A DNA stretch of 6,209 nt from the NCBI GenBank assembly GCA_002010365.1, contig MTNL01000185.1:1-6209 (forward strand). The letters are read 5' to 3'. Positions 1 through 5,713 of the stretch are shown one piece after another. Made by a program: the position numbers and the translations under genes. The first letter of the stretch is position 1. Each line of letters starts with the position of its first letter. The notes below the pieces were generated by a model, which was given only the letters and a program-made list of their open reading frames with translations, was not told where the DNA came from and did no database searches. Source of the stretch: Candidatus Acetothermia bacterium JdFR-50 (GTDB lineage Bacteria > Bipolaricaulota > Bipolaricaulia > Bipolaricaulales > Bipolaricaulaceae).

Positions 1-800
1 GGTTCGGGGCGGGGGAGGTGGCGGACGACTCCTCGGGAAACGCGGCGGCGGCCCTGGCAGCATACGCGGCCCGGGCGGGCCTCAAGGCGACCCTCTACGT
101 CCCCGATTACGCCTCGCCGAAGAAGTTGGCCCAGATCCAAGCATACGGGGCGGAGCTCGTGCGGGTGCCTGGGCCCCGGAGCGCGGCGGAGGAGGCGGTC
201 AAGGAGGACGTGTCCCAGGGGAAGCGCGTGTACGCCTCCCACAACGAGTCCCCCTACTTCATCCAGGGGTTGAAGACCCTGGCTTACGAGATCTACGAGG
301 ACCTGGGGTACGAGGTCCCGGACCACGTGGTCGTCCCCCTGGGGGGAGGGGGGCTCTTCCTGGGACTTTATCTGGGGTTCGGGGAGCTGGTGGAGCTCGG
401 CTGGGCGGAAATGATGCCCCGGATCCACGCCGTCCAGGCCGAGGCCTGTGCCCCTATCGCGCGGGCGTTCGAGCTAGGGGATCCGGAACCGGTATCGGTG
501 GAACCCGTGGCCACGGCGGCGGAGGGGATAAGCATCGCTGCCCCCGCCCGCGGGCGGGAGATACTGATGGCCCTGAAGGGCTGTGGCGGGGGCGCCGTGG
601 CCGTGGAGGAGGAGGAGATCCTCGAGGCGCGGGCAGAGCTCGCAGCGCAAGAGGGGGTTTACGTGGAACCCACCTCCGCCGTGGTCCTCCCCGGCCTCCG
701 CAGGTTGATCCGCCGGGGGGATATCGCCCCCTCCTCTAGGGTGGTCCTCGTCCTCACGGGGTCGGGCCTCAAGGGAGAACCTCGACCACGGAGAAGCTGA
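1..800 (+). CDS. Threonine synthase-like PLP-dependent enzyme (5' end outside window)
   Basis: This is the C-terminal part of a fold-type II PLP enzyme. The reading frame is open from base 3 with no stop, so the true start lies upstream; the GTG at 18 falls inside a conserved motif and is not a start. The fragment opens on the DDSSGNAAAALAAYAARAG block, the substrate/PLP-contacting loop of threonine synthase-like proteins. It continues with a GGGGLFLGLYLG phosphate-binding glycine loop (about bases 339-380), an AAEGIS segment, a VEPTSAVVLPGL block and a terminal VLTGSGLKG motif. All are typical of the threonine synthase/threonine dehydratase superfamily. The PLP lysine, normally in a SFKDR-type motif further N-terminal, is outside the window. 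The substrate is not decided by what is visible: threonine synthase, cysteate synthase and diaminopropionate ammonia-lyase-like enzymes share these blocks. The last 32 bases overlap the 3' end of the opposite-strand gene. Confidence 0.88.
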   Translation, partial: FGAGEVADDSSGNAAAALAAYAARAGLKATLYVPDYASPKKLAQIQAYGAELVRVPGPRSAAEEAVKEDVSQGKRVYASHNESPYFIQGLKTLAYEIYEDLGYEVPDHVVVPLGGGGLFLGLYLGFGELVELGWAEMMPRIHAVQAEACAPIARAFELGDPEPVSVEPVATAAEGISIAAPARGREILMALKGCGGGAVAVEEEEILEARAELAAQEGVYVEPTSAVVLPGLRRLIRRGDIAPSSRVVLVLTGSGLKGEPRPRRS

Positions 801-1263
801 GGACTAGAACCACCTCTCCGGAGCCATCGACTTCGGGCGGGAGCGTCACCGAAAGCTCGCACCTCAAGGGCCAGACACCCCTATCCCCCGCGACAAGGAG
901 GGTCTCCTTGCCCCCCACCGTGACCCTCCTCTCCCCCACGCGGAGGATAACTTCCTCCGGCCTGACATCTTTCCCCCCCACCCGAAGGCCCTTCACGGAA
1001 ACGTACAGACGCCAGGGGGTATTGCTCAGGACCTGCAGCCGGACCTCGTTGCCGAAGGAGGAGGTAGGATCGTGAATGAGATGGACAGGCACGGAAACGG
1101 GCTCCTTATACAAACGACCTTCATATTCCAGAACCGTGACGGCTTTTACCTTCCCGACTACCTGTACCCCTGCTACACTGCCCCACACCAAACATACCCA
1201 CCCTAAGGGAAGGAAAAACCCAACCATCAGGCCCCACCACCGGGGCCCCCTCAACACCTCCAT
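769..1263 (-). CDS. Small secreted beta-rich protein under c-di-GMP riboswitch control
   Basis: No family is recognised. The protein of about 164 residues begins with a clear Sec signal peptide. A basic n-region (LRGPR) is followed by a hydrophobic core (about residues 12-29) and an S-V-A cleavage site near residue 31. There is no lipobox, so it is probably released or surface-associated rather than a lipoprotein. The mature part of about 130 residues alternates hydrophobic and polar residues in short runs (VQVVGKVKAVTVL, VRLQVLSNTPWRLYVSV, EVVLVLSFSVVEVL). This is the look of a single immunoglobulin-like beta-sandwich such as a pilus or matrix subunit; that comparison is inference. The start is ambiguous. 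GTG 1266, ATG 1263, GTG 1257 and TTG 1254 are all in frame. The Shine-Dalgarno-like AAGGGGGTGAT at 1272-1262 overlaps the first two and is best spaced (8 nt) for GTG 1257. All of these keep the signal peptide. The leader carries a c-di-GMP-I aptamer, so production is probably tied to motile/sessile switching. The 3' end overlaps the threonine synthase-like gene by 32 bp. Confidence 0.82.
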   Translation of the reverse strand: MEVLRGPRWWGLMVGFFLPLGWVCLVWGSVAGVQVVGKVKAVTVLEYEGRLYKEPVSVPVHLIHDPTSSFGNEVRLQVLSNTPWRLYVSVKGLRVGGKDVRPEEVILRVGERRVTVGGKETLLVAGDRGVWPLRCELSVTLPPEVDGSGEVVLVLSFSVVEVLP

Positions 1264-1265
1264 CA

Positions 1266-1360
1266 CCCCCTTTCGGCAGCCCGGCCACCTCGGAGAGGTC
1301 CGTTGGCTTTGCGCCCCCGCCTCGCGACGGGTTTGCCCTTTCGAGGGGGAATACCCTCGT
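1266..1360 (-). promoter_or_regulatory. Cyclic di-GMP-I riboswitch (GEMM-I class)
   Basis: Read on the minus strand, the leader shows the GEMM-I core in the right order. AAAGGGCAAACC lies at 1341-1330. A 6-bp stem follows (1331-1326 with 1321-1316) closed by a GCGA tetraloop of the GNRA type that docks in known structures. Next come GGCGCAAAGCC at 1315-1305, then a second stem ACCTC/GAGGT (1299-1295 with 1291-1287), and finally GGCCGGGCTGCCGA at 1286-1273. The unpaired A-G-G-G before CAAACC matches the c-di-GMP-binding form, where G20 reads one guanine of the ligand, rather than the cGAMP variant with A at that position. The closing P1 stem pairs CCCCC (1349-1345) with GGGGG (1270-1266) and TCG (1344-1342) with CGA (1275-1273). 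This buries the Shine-Dalgarno of the secreted protein gene, so ligand binding should turn translation off. Family assignment is from recognised consensus; the direction of regulation is inferred. Confidence 0.9.
1342..1359 (-). promoter_or_regulatory. 5' hairpin competing with riboswitch P1 stem
   Basis: At the predicted 5' end of the leader, CGAGGG (1359-1354) is perfectly complementary to CCCTCG (1347-1342) across a TATTCC loop. The 3' arm uses the same bases as the 5' strand of the aptamer P1 stem, so the hairpin and P1 cannot form together. In the hairpin state the GGGGG of the Shine-Dalgarno is free. This gives a simple two-state switch: hairpin formed and translation on without ligand, P1 formed and translation off with c-di-GMP. 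The complementarity is seen directly; the switching model is inferred. Confidence 0.6.
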
Positions 1361-1367
1361 AGCTCCC

Positions 1368-1396
1368 ATTATATACATTGACAGAGTGGTTGTGAA
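1368..1396 (-). promoter_or_regulatory. Sigma70-type promoter of the riboswitch/secreted-protein gene
   Basis: On the minus strand TTCACA (1396-1391, five of six matches to TTGACA) is followed after exactly 17 bases by a perfect TATAAT (1373-1368). Transcription would begin around 1361, at the first bases of the competing hairpin and aptamer. This fits a leader of about 95 nt and supports the riboswitch call independently of its sequence match. Confidence 0.75.
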
Positions 1397-1405
1397 GAGC
1401 AAAAT
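1378..1405 (+). promoter_or_regulatory. Possible promoter for the metallophosphoesterase gene
   Basis: A perfect TTGACA (1378-1383) is followed after 16 bases by CAAAAT (1400-1405, four of six matches to TATAAT). The start site would fall about 7 bases later, near 1412, just before the ATG at 1415. The message would then be leaderless or nearly so, which fits the weak Shine-Dalgarno (GGTGGGGCG directly before the ATG). The element interlocks with the opposing promoter, whose -35 hexamer lies in this spacer. The -10 match is modest. Confidence 0.4.
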
Positions 1406-1414
1406 GGTGGGGCG

Positions 1415-2092
1415 ATGAGGGTACTGGTGGTAAGCGATGAGGTGAGCCCAGAGATCTACCATGAGCGCCTGCGGGAGCGGTTCCGCCACGTGGAGTTGGT
1501 GCTTTCCTGTGGCGATCTCCCCTTCTATTATCTGGAGTACATCGTCAGCGTCCTGAACGTGCCCCTGGTCTACGTCTTCGGCAACCACGACCGCCCGCTC
1601 CTCACGGAGTGGGGTGAGGTGATCCCTTCCCCCAGGGGGTGCATCAACGCTGGGGGGAGGGTGGTGGAGGTGAAGGGCCTCCTCATCGGGGGGCTGGAGG
1701 GAAGCCGCCGCTATCGGCCCCATGTTGCCCACCAGTACACCGAGCGGGAGATGCGTTGGCAGATCGCCCGGATGGAGCCGAGGCTCCTCTTCAACCGCTT
1801 GACCAAAGGGCGCTACCTCGATATTCTCCTGGCTCATGCGCCCCCGTGGGGGATCCACGACGCCGGGGACTTCCCCCACCGGGGGTTCAAGGGCTTCCTT
1901 AAGTTCATGGACCGGTACCGGCCGCGGTACCTGATCCATGGCCACACCCATCCCGCTACCACCGACACGGCCCCGGTGCGGTATCGGGAGACGGAGGTGA
2001 TCCATGTTCACGGCTATAAGGTCCTGGATATCGAGGTTGGGCGCCCCGAAGAGGGCGAGGGCCTCCACTCCGTCTCCGCGCAGAAATACTGA
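1415..2092 (+). CDS. Calcineurin-like metallophosphoesterase
   Basis: This 225-residue cytoplasmic protein carries the metallophosphoesterase motifs in order. They are SDEVSPE at residues 7-13 (metal ligand D8), CGDLP (D34), GNHD (N57-H58), LAHAPPWG (H141) and HGHTHP (H175, H177, H179). Together these build the di-metal site that cleaves phosphomonoesters or phosphodiesters. The first motif is normally D-x-H; here the histidine position is V10, so one metal ligand is missing or replaced, probably a subfamily trait since all other ligands are intact. The substrate cannot be told from sequence; possibilities include cyclic nucleotides and protein phosphates. The ATG at 1415 begins the first beta-strand (MRVLVVSD), so no upstream start is needed. 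The downstream ParB-like/DUF4032 gene starts inside its 3' end. It is divergent from the riboswitch-controlled gene and shares its promoter region. Confidence 0.88.
   Translation: MRVLVVSDEVSPEIYHERLRERFRHVELVLSCGDLPFYYLEYIVSVLNVPLVYVFGNHDRPLLTEWGEVIPSPRGCINAGGRVVEVKGLLIGGLEGSRRYRPHVAHQYTEREMRWQIARMEPRLLFNRLTKGRYLDILLAHAPPWGIHDAGDFPHRGFKGFLKFMDRYRPRYLIHGHTHPATTDTAPVRYRETEVIHVHGYKVLDIEVGRPEEGEGLHSVSAQKY
1993..2001 (+). promoter_or_regulatory. Perfect Shine-Dalgarno setting the start of the ParB-like/DUF4032 gene
   Basis: GGAGGTGAT lies inside the metallophosphoesterase coding sequence, with 6 bases between GGAGG and the ATG at 2004. It matches the full anti-Shine-Dalgarno complement. It is the main reason for accepting a start that overlaps the upstream gene by 89 bases. 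Confidence 0.65.
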
Positions 2093-2888
2093 CACCCTTC
2101 TGCCTTTTGACCTCGTCAAGGGGAAGATCCACATCCAAGGGTGGCGCTATTTGGGGTTCCAAACGGTGGAAATAGAGAAGATCGTGGGGAGCGTGGGTCG
2201 CTATCAGGACTTCTCCCGGGCATTTCTTCCCAAAAAAGTGGACCAGGGACGCCTGCGTCGTATAAAGCAAGCCCTCGAGCGGGAAGAGGCCCTCCCCCCT
2301 GTGCGGCTCTACAAGGTGGGTGAGATCTATTTTGTGGAGGACGGTCACCACCGCGTGGCCGCCGCCAAGGAACGGGGAGGCAAGTTCATCGACGCCGAGG
2401 TCACCGAGTTCATCCCCAATGTGCCCCTGGAGCCCGGGATCACCGACCACGGGCTCCTCATAAAGGCCGAGTACTCCGAGTTCCTGCGCCAAACCAGGTT
2501 GAACGAGCTCCGGCCCGAGCAGCGGATCGAGTTCACCGAGCTGGGCAAGTACCGGGTGCTCCTGGAGCACATCCAAGTCCATCGCTACTTCAAGTCCAAG
2601 GAGGAAGGCCGGGAGATCACGTTCGAGGAGGCGGTGCTTTCCTGGTACGACAACGTGTACAAGCCCCTGGTGGAGGCCTTCCGCCGCTCCAAGATCCTGG
2701 ACCATTTCCCCGGCCGCACCGAGGCCGACCTCTACCTCTGGGTCTCCGAGCACCTGTACCACATGCGCCGGTGGCTGGGGCCGGGAGTGGGGCCCCAAGA
2801 AGCGGTGGAGGATTTCGTGGACCGCCTTAAGGCCCTGGTACAAGGGGCGGCAGCCACGATCCCGAACCCCTTCCGCAGCGCTAGCTGA
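2004..2888 (+). CDS. ParB-like domain protein with C-terminal DUF4032
   Basis: The protein has 294 residues. An N-terminal ParB/sulfiredoxin-like domain (about residues 30-135) shows LPFDLV, a VGSVGRYQDF segment and the hallmark VEDGHHRVAAAKERG motif (residues 111-125). The C-terminal part (about 140-280) matches the pattern I associate with DUF4032, including ILDHFPGRTEADLYLWVSEHLY (231-252). Proteins of this architecture are often labelled transcriptional regulators or ParB-like nucleases, but no DNA-binding HTH is visible and the activity is unproven. The first 29 residues are basic and proline-rich and are not part of the conserved domain. They come from the start at ATG 2004, which a perfect Shine-Dalgarno supports. 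A later TTG at 2037 has no good ribosome site, and the conserved domain begins before any other plausible start. Tight overlap with the phosphoesterase implies co-transcription and translational coupling. The function of the pair is unknown. Confidence 0.82.
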   Translation: MFTAIRSWISRLGAPKRARASTPSPRRNTDTLLPFDLVKGKIHIQGWRYLGFQTVEIEKIVGSVGRYQDFSRAFLPKKVDQGRLRRIKQALEREEALPPVRLYKVGEIYFVEDGHHRVAAAKERGGKFIDAEVTEFIPNVPLEPGITDHGLLIKAEYSEFLRQTRLNELRPEQRIEFTELGKYRVLLEHIQVHRYFKSKEEGREITFEEAVLSWYDNVYKPLVEAFRRSKILDHFPGRTEADLYLWVSEHLYHMRRWLGPGVGPQEAVEDFVDRLKALVQGAAATIPNPFRSAS

Positions 2889-2924
2889 TATTTTTCCTGT
2901 ATAGTTTTCCGGGGTGAACCGTTC

Positions 2925-4385
2925 ATGAAGGTGCTCTTTGTGGCCGCGGAGTGCGCGCCGTTCGCCAAGGTGGGAGGGCTGGGTGACGTGGTCCCCGCCC
3001 TGGCCCGGGCCCTGCGGGATATGGGGATCGAGGCCGCGATCCTCATCCCCGGCTACCGCGGGGTGGAGAAGAAAACCGACCTTGCGGAAAGGGGTGAGCT
3101 GACCCTCACCCTCGGTGGAGGACCGGCCCGCTGTCGGATCCTGGAGGGGGCGCATCCAAAGGGTGCTGTCCCCGTCTACTTCCTGGACTATCCCCCTTAC
3201 TTCGATCGCCCGGGGATCTACGGGGAGCGGGGCGGGGAATACCCCGATTCCCTGGAGCGGTTCGCGTTGCTTTCACGGGCGGCCCTGGAGGTACCCGGAG
3301 CTGTGGGCTTCTCCCCGGATATCCTCCACGTCCACGACTGGCACGCTTCCCTGGTGCCGGTATACGCCCGGTTCGGGGGCTTTCCCGTGAAGTCCAAGGT
3401 CCTCCTCACCATCCACAACCTCGCCTACCAGGGCGTCTTTCCCCTGGAGCGGGCCGCGGCCCTGGGTCTTCCCCCGGAGGCGATCGAGGCCCTCACCTAT
3501 CGGGGAAGGCTCAATTTACTCTATGGGGGGATAAAGTTCGCCGATCTCGTGAACACCGTCTCCCCCACCTATGCCCGGGAGATCCAGGAAGAGGGGGAGA
3601 GCCTGGAGGAAATCCTGCGGGAGCGGGACGCCAAGGGAGAGCTTTTCGGGATCCTGAACGGCGTCGATTACGAGGTCTGGGACCCGGCCACCGACCCCCT
3701 CATCTGGGCCAATTACTCCGCCGACGATCCCTTGGGGAAGGCCGCCAACAAGGCGAGGTTGCAGGAGGAGGTGGGCCTAGACCCCGAGCCCGACGTGCCC
3801 CTGGTGGGGATGATCTCGCGGCTGGTGGAGCAGAAGGGCTTCGATCTGGTGATGGAGGCCTTCGAGCGCATGATGTCCCTGGGGATCCAGTTCGTGCTTT
3901 TGGGGACCGGCGATCGGAAGTATGAGGAGTTCTTCCGCCAGGCCGCGGCGAGATACCCGGGGCGGGCTGCGGCGCTGATCACCTTCTCCGAGGAGTGGGC
4001 CCACCGGATCGAGGCCGCCTCCGATATCTTCCTCATGCCCTCCAAGTTCGAGCCCTGCGGCCTAAACCAGATGTACTCCCTCCGCTACGGGGCGGTGCCC
4101 GTGGTGCGGGCCACCGGGGGTCTGGCGGACACGGTCCGCGAATACGACCCGGATTCCGACTCCGGGAACGGTTTCGTTTTCGGGGGATACCGCGCCGAGG
4201 AGATGCTCTCGGCCCTGCGGCGGGCGGTGGAGCTCTACCGCGGCGACAAGGCCGCCTGGATGCGGCTGATGCTGCGGGGCATGCGGGAGGACCGCTCCTG
4301 GGCCTCCTCCGCCCGGGAATACCTCGGGCTTTACCGGAAACTTTTGGGAACAGTTAGGGAAACTCGCGGCCCAGCTCGGAGGTGA
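2925..4385 (+). CDS. glgA: Glycogen synthase (ADP-glucose type, GT5)
   Basis: GlgA transfers glucose from ADP-glucose to the non-reducing end of alpha-1,4-glucan in the cytoplasm. The 486 residues are the usual length and both Rossmann domains are complete. The N-terminal GT5 domain begins MKVLFVAAECAPFAKVGGLGD, with K15-VGGLGD the ADP-glucose-binding signature. It then shows HVHDWHA (H140) and TIHNLAYQG (162-170). The C-terminal domain has ILNGVDYEVWDP, SRLVEQKG (R299 and K304, matching the catalytic Arg/Lys of E. coli GlgA) and PSKFEPCGLNQ (E376, the conserved GT-B glutamate), followed by RATGGLADTV. No inactivating change is seen. The ATG at 2925 starts the first beta-strand, with GGGGTGA about 7 bases upstream. 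It follows the DUF4032 gene by 36 bases and may share its transcript. Other glycogen genes (glgC, glgB, glgP) are not in view. Its 3' end converges on, and slightly overlaps, a minus-strand short gene. Confidence 0.96.
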   Translation: MKVLFVAAECAPFAKVGGLGDVVPALARALRDMGIEAAILIPGYRGVEKKTDLAERGELTLTLGGGPARCRILEGAHPKGAVPVYFLDYPPYFDRPGIYGERGGEYPDSLERFALLSRAALEVPGAVGFSPDILHVHDWHASLVPVYARFGGFPVKSKVLLTIHNLAYQGVFPLERAAALGLPPEAIEALTYRGRLNLLYGGIKFADLVNTVSPTYAREIQEEGESLEEILRERDAKGELFGILNGVDYEVWDPATDPLIWANYSADDPLGKAANKARLQEEVGLDPEPDVPLVGMISRLVEQKGFDLVMEAFERMMSLGIQFVLLGTGDRKYEEFFRQAAARYPGRAAALITFSEEWAHRIEAASDIFLMPSKFEPCGLNQMYSLRYGAVPVVRATGGLADTVREYDPDSDSGNGFVFGGYRAEEMLSALRRAVELYRGDKAAWMRLMLRGMREDRSWASSAREYLGLYRKLLGTVRETRGPARR

Positions 4386-4564
4386 AGATCAGGGAGGGGG
4401 GCAGCGGGCCCCCAGGGAAGGTGTTCGGGGTTCTCCCGGGTCCGGCGCAGGAGCTCGGTCAGCTCGGGCCGGCGCGCCCAGAAGGCGGTCCGGTATTCGG
4501 CCTGGGCCAGCACCGGGTTGAAGGCCGTGTCCCGGCTCCCGGCCCCAATCACTGCCGCCTCCAT
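4354..4564 (-). pseudogene. Short unrecognised gene with an apparent one-base frameshift
   Basis: No family is recognised. From ATG 4564 the frame reads MEAAVIGAGSRDTAFNPVL and on through AEYRTAFWARRPELTELLR, with strongly GC-biased third positions. After ENPEHLPW the bias collapses in this frame, which runs on to a stop at 4331. The bias reappears in the next frame, which reads LPPSLIFTSELGREFP and stops at 4354. Removing one base from the G5 run at 4413-4409 (minus strand) joins the two into a clean product of about 69 residues ending ...HLPWGPLPPSLIFTSELGREFP. This points to a sequencing or assembly indel, a recent inactivating mutation, or programmed slippage. If the frameshift is not real, the alternative product is 77 residues (4331-4564). 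The start lies 4 bases after the epimerase stop, so it is the last gene of that operon, and it overlaps the 3' end of glgA by about 30 bp. Confidence 0.5.
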
Positions 4565-4568
4565 CCTC

Positions 4569-5672
4569 TCAACTCACGGTGAAGGATTCGAGCTTTTCGA
4601 GGAAGGTGGGGTCCACCTCGGCCCCCAGGCCGGGCCCATCCGGAAGCGAGAGCTTCCCGCCCCGCTCATATCGCATCCCGCCCTGGATGGGATCCACGGT
4701 GTGGGTGAGGGCGGAGTCCAGATCGAGGAAACGGATGACGGGCCGGGCAGCGGCGAGGTGGGCAGCCGCGGTGAGGGCTAGCCGCGTCTCGGACATGCAA
4801 CCCACCATGCACGCCACACGGGCGGCCTCCGCCACAGAGGCGATCTTCAGCGCCATGTGCAACCCCCCAGACTTGGAGAGCTTGATGTTGAAATAGTCGC
4901 AGGCCCCCGTTTTGACCAGCCTCAGGGCGTCGTAGACGTCGAACAGGGACTCGTCGGCCATGATGGGTATCCGGGTCTTTTCCCGCACCGCCCGCATGGA
5001 ATCGAGGTCCCCCGCGGCCACCGGCTGTTCGCAGTACTGCACCCCGAAGCCCTCTATCCCGGTGAGGGCCTCCACCGCGGCGGTGAGGTCCCAGCCTTGG
5101 TTGGCGTCCACCCGGATGGGGATCCCGGTGCCGATGGCCTCGCGGATCCTCCGGACGCGCTCGATGTCCTCTGCCGGGGCCGTGCCGAGCTTGACCTTTA
5201 TGGCCGGGAATCCCTCCTCCTTAAGCTTGATGGCCTTTTCGGCCATGGCCTCGGGGGCGTCGATGCCGATGGTGTCATCGGTGAGAAGCTCCCGGGGAGA
5301 GCCGCCGAAGAGGCGGTAAAGCGGAAGTTCAGCGGCCTTGCCCAGGATGTCGTAAAGGGCCATGTCGAAGGCGGAGCGGGCGGTGGTGTTGTGGGGAAGG
5401 AAGGAGGAGATCTCCCGCATCCTCGCCTCCACGTCCAGAGGGTCCTTGCCGATGAGGAGGCGGGCCATGTCGCGGGCGGCCGCGAGACAGATCCCCTGGG
5501 TTTCCCCCACGATGGGGGGGAAGGGGCTCCCCTCGCCCCAGCCATGGATCCCCTCGTCGGTCTCTACCCTGACGAAGAAGTTCTTCGCCACCTCCGTCAC
5601 CCCCAGGGCGATGCGGAAGGGGGCCACCAGGGGTATATCCGCCTTGTACACCGTAACCCTCACTATGCGCAT
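4569..5672 (-). CDS. Dipeptide epimerase (enolase superfamily, MLE subgroup)
   Basis: The protein has 367 residues and is full length for the family. The N-terminal capping domain (about 1-125) includes the PFRIALG and GWGEGSPFPP substrate loops. The barrel carries the expected residues: K159-V-K161 on strand 2, metal ligands D189 (RVDANQGW), E215 (CEQP) and D240 (ADES), the opposite-face lysine K264 in NIKLSKSGG, and D317-L-D319. The D-x-D motif is the signature that binds the dipeptide amino group in L-Ala-D/L-Glu epimerases and relatives. The reaction is epimerisation at the second residue of a dipeptide. In many bacteria this belongs to murein peptide recycling, but specificities in the family vary widely, so L-Ala-Glu is likely rather than proven. 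GGAGGTGAT (5684-5676) lies 7 bases before ATG 5672. It lies 41 bases after the aminotransferase gene, almost certainly in the same operon. Confidence 0.93.
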   Translation of the reverse strand: MRIVRVTVYKADIPLVAPFRIALGVTEVAKNFFVRVETDEGIHGWGEGSPFPPIVGETQGICLAAARDMARLLIGKDPLDVEARMREISSFLPHNTTARSAFDMALYDILGKAAELPLYRLFGGSPRELLTDDTIGIDAPEAMAEKAIKLKEEGFPAIKVKLGTAPAEDIERVRRIREAIGTGIPIRVDANQGWDLTAAVEALTGIEGFGVQYCEQPVAAGDLDSMRAVREKTRIPIMADESLFDVYDALRLVKTGACDYFNIKLSKSGGLHMALKIASVAEAARVACMVGCMSETRLALTAAAHLAAARPVIRFLDLDSALTHTVDPIQGGMRYERGGKLSLPDGPGLGAEVDPTFLEKLESFTVS

Positions 5673-5686
5673 TCCATCACCTCCGC

Positions 5687-5698
5687 GGAAACGCTTCC
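5687..5698. promoter_or_regulatory. Imperfect palindrome with LacI-family operator look
   Basis: GGAAACGCTTCC is palindromic except at positions 5 and 8 and has a central CG, the general shape of LacI/GalR-family operators. It sits in the 41-base gap between the two minus-strand genes, three bases upstream of the epimerase Shine-Dalgarno. In RNA it could instead form a very short hairpin. No regulator gene is nearby and only one copy is seen, so chance is quite possible. Confidence 0.2.
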
Positions 5699-5713
5699 CA
5701 TGATGGAACCGGG

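Noticed and set aside
1347..1359. Intrinsic terminator formed by the 5' hairpin of the leader
   Set aside because: No U run follows the stem; the bases continue directly into the aptamer core.
1266..1360. cGAMP-specific (GEMM-Ib) variant of the riboswitch
   Set aside because: The AGGGCAAACC block keeps G at the ligand-reading position, as in c-di-GMP aptamers; the cGAMP variant has A there. In-line probing would settle it.
1076..1381. Plus-strand open frame across the riboswitch region
   Set aside because: It runs antisense to the signal peptide, the leader and the promoter, and its translation looks random.
1121..2134. Long open frame on the minus strand opposite the metallophosphoesterase
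   Set aside because: It is antisense to a gene with intact catalytic motifs, its composition is biased (His/Pro/Gly-rich) and no domain is visible; it is a GC-rich shadow frame. It would also cross the riboswitch.
2889..2924. Possible promoter (TATAGT at 2900-2905) directly before glgA
   Set aside because: No acceptable -35 hexamer lies 16-18 bases upstream, and the gap is only 36 bases, so co-transcription from upstream is simpler.
1956..3155. 399-codon minus-strand open frame opposite the DUF4032 gene and glgA
   Set aside because: It is antisense to two clearly conserved genes; the low-complexity translation is typical of high-GC shadow frames.
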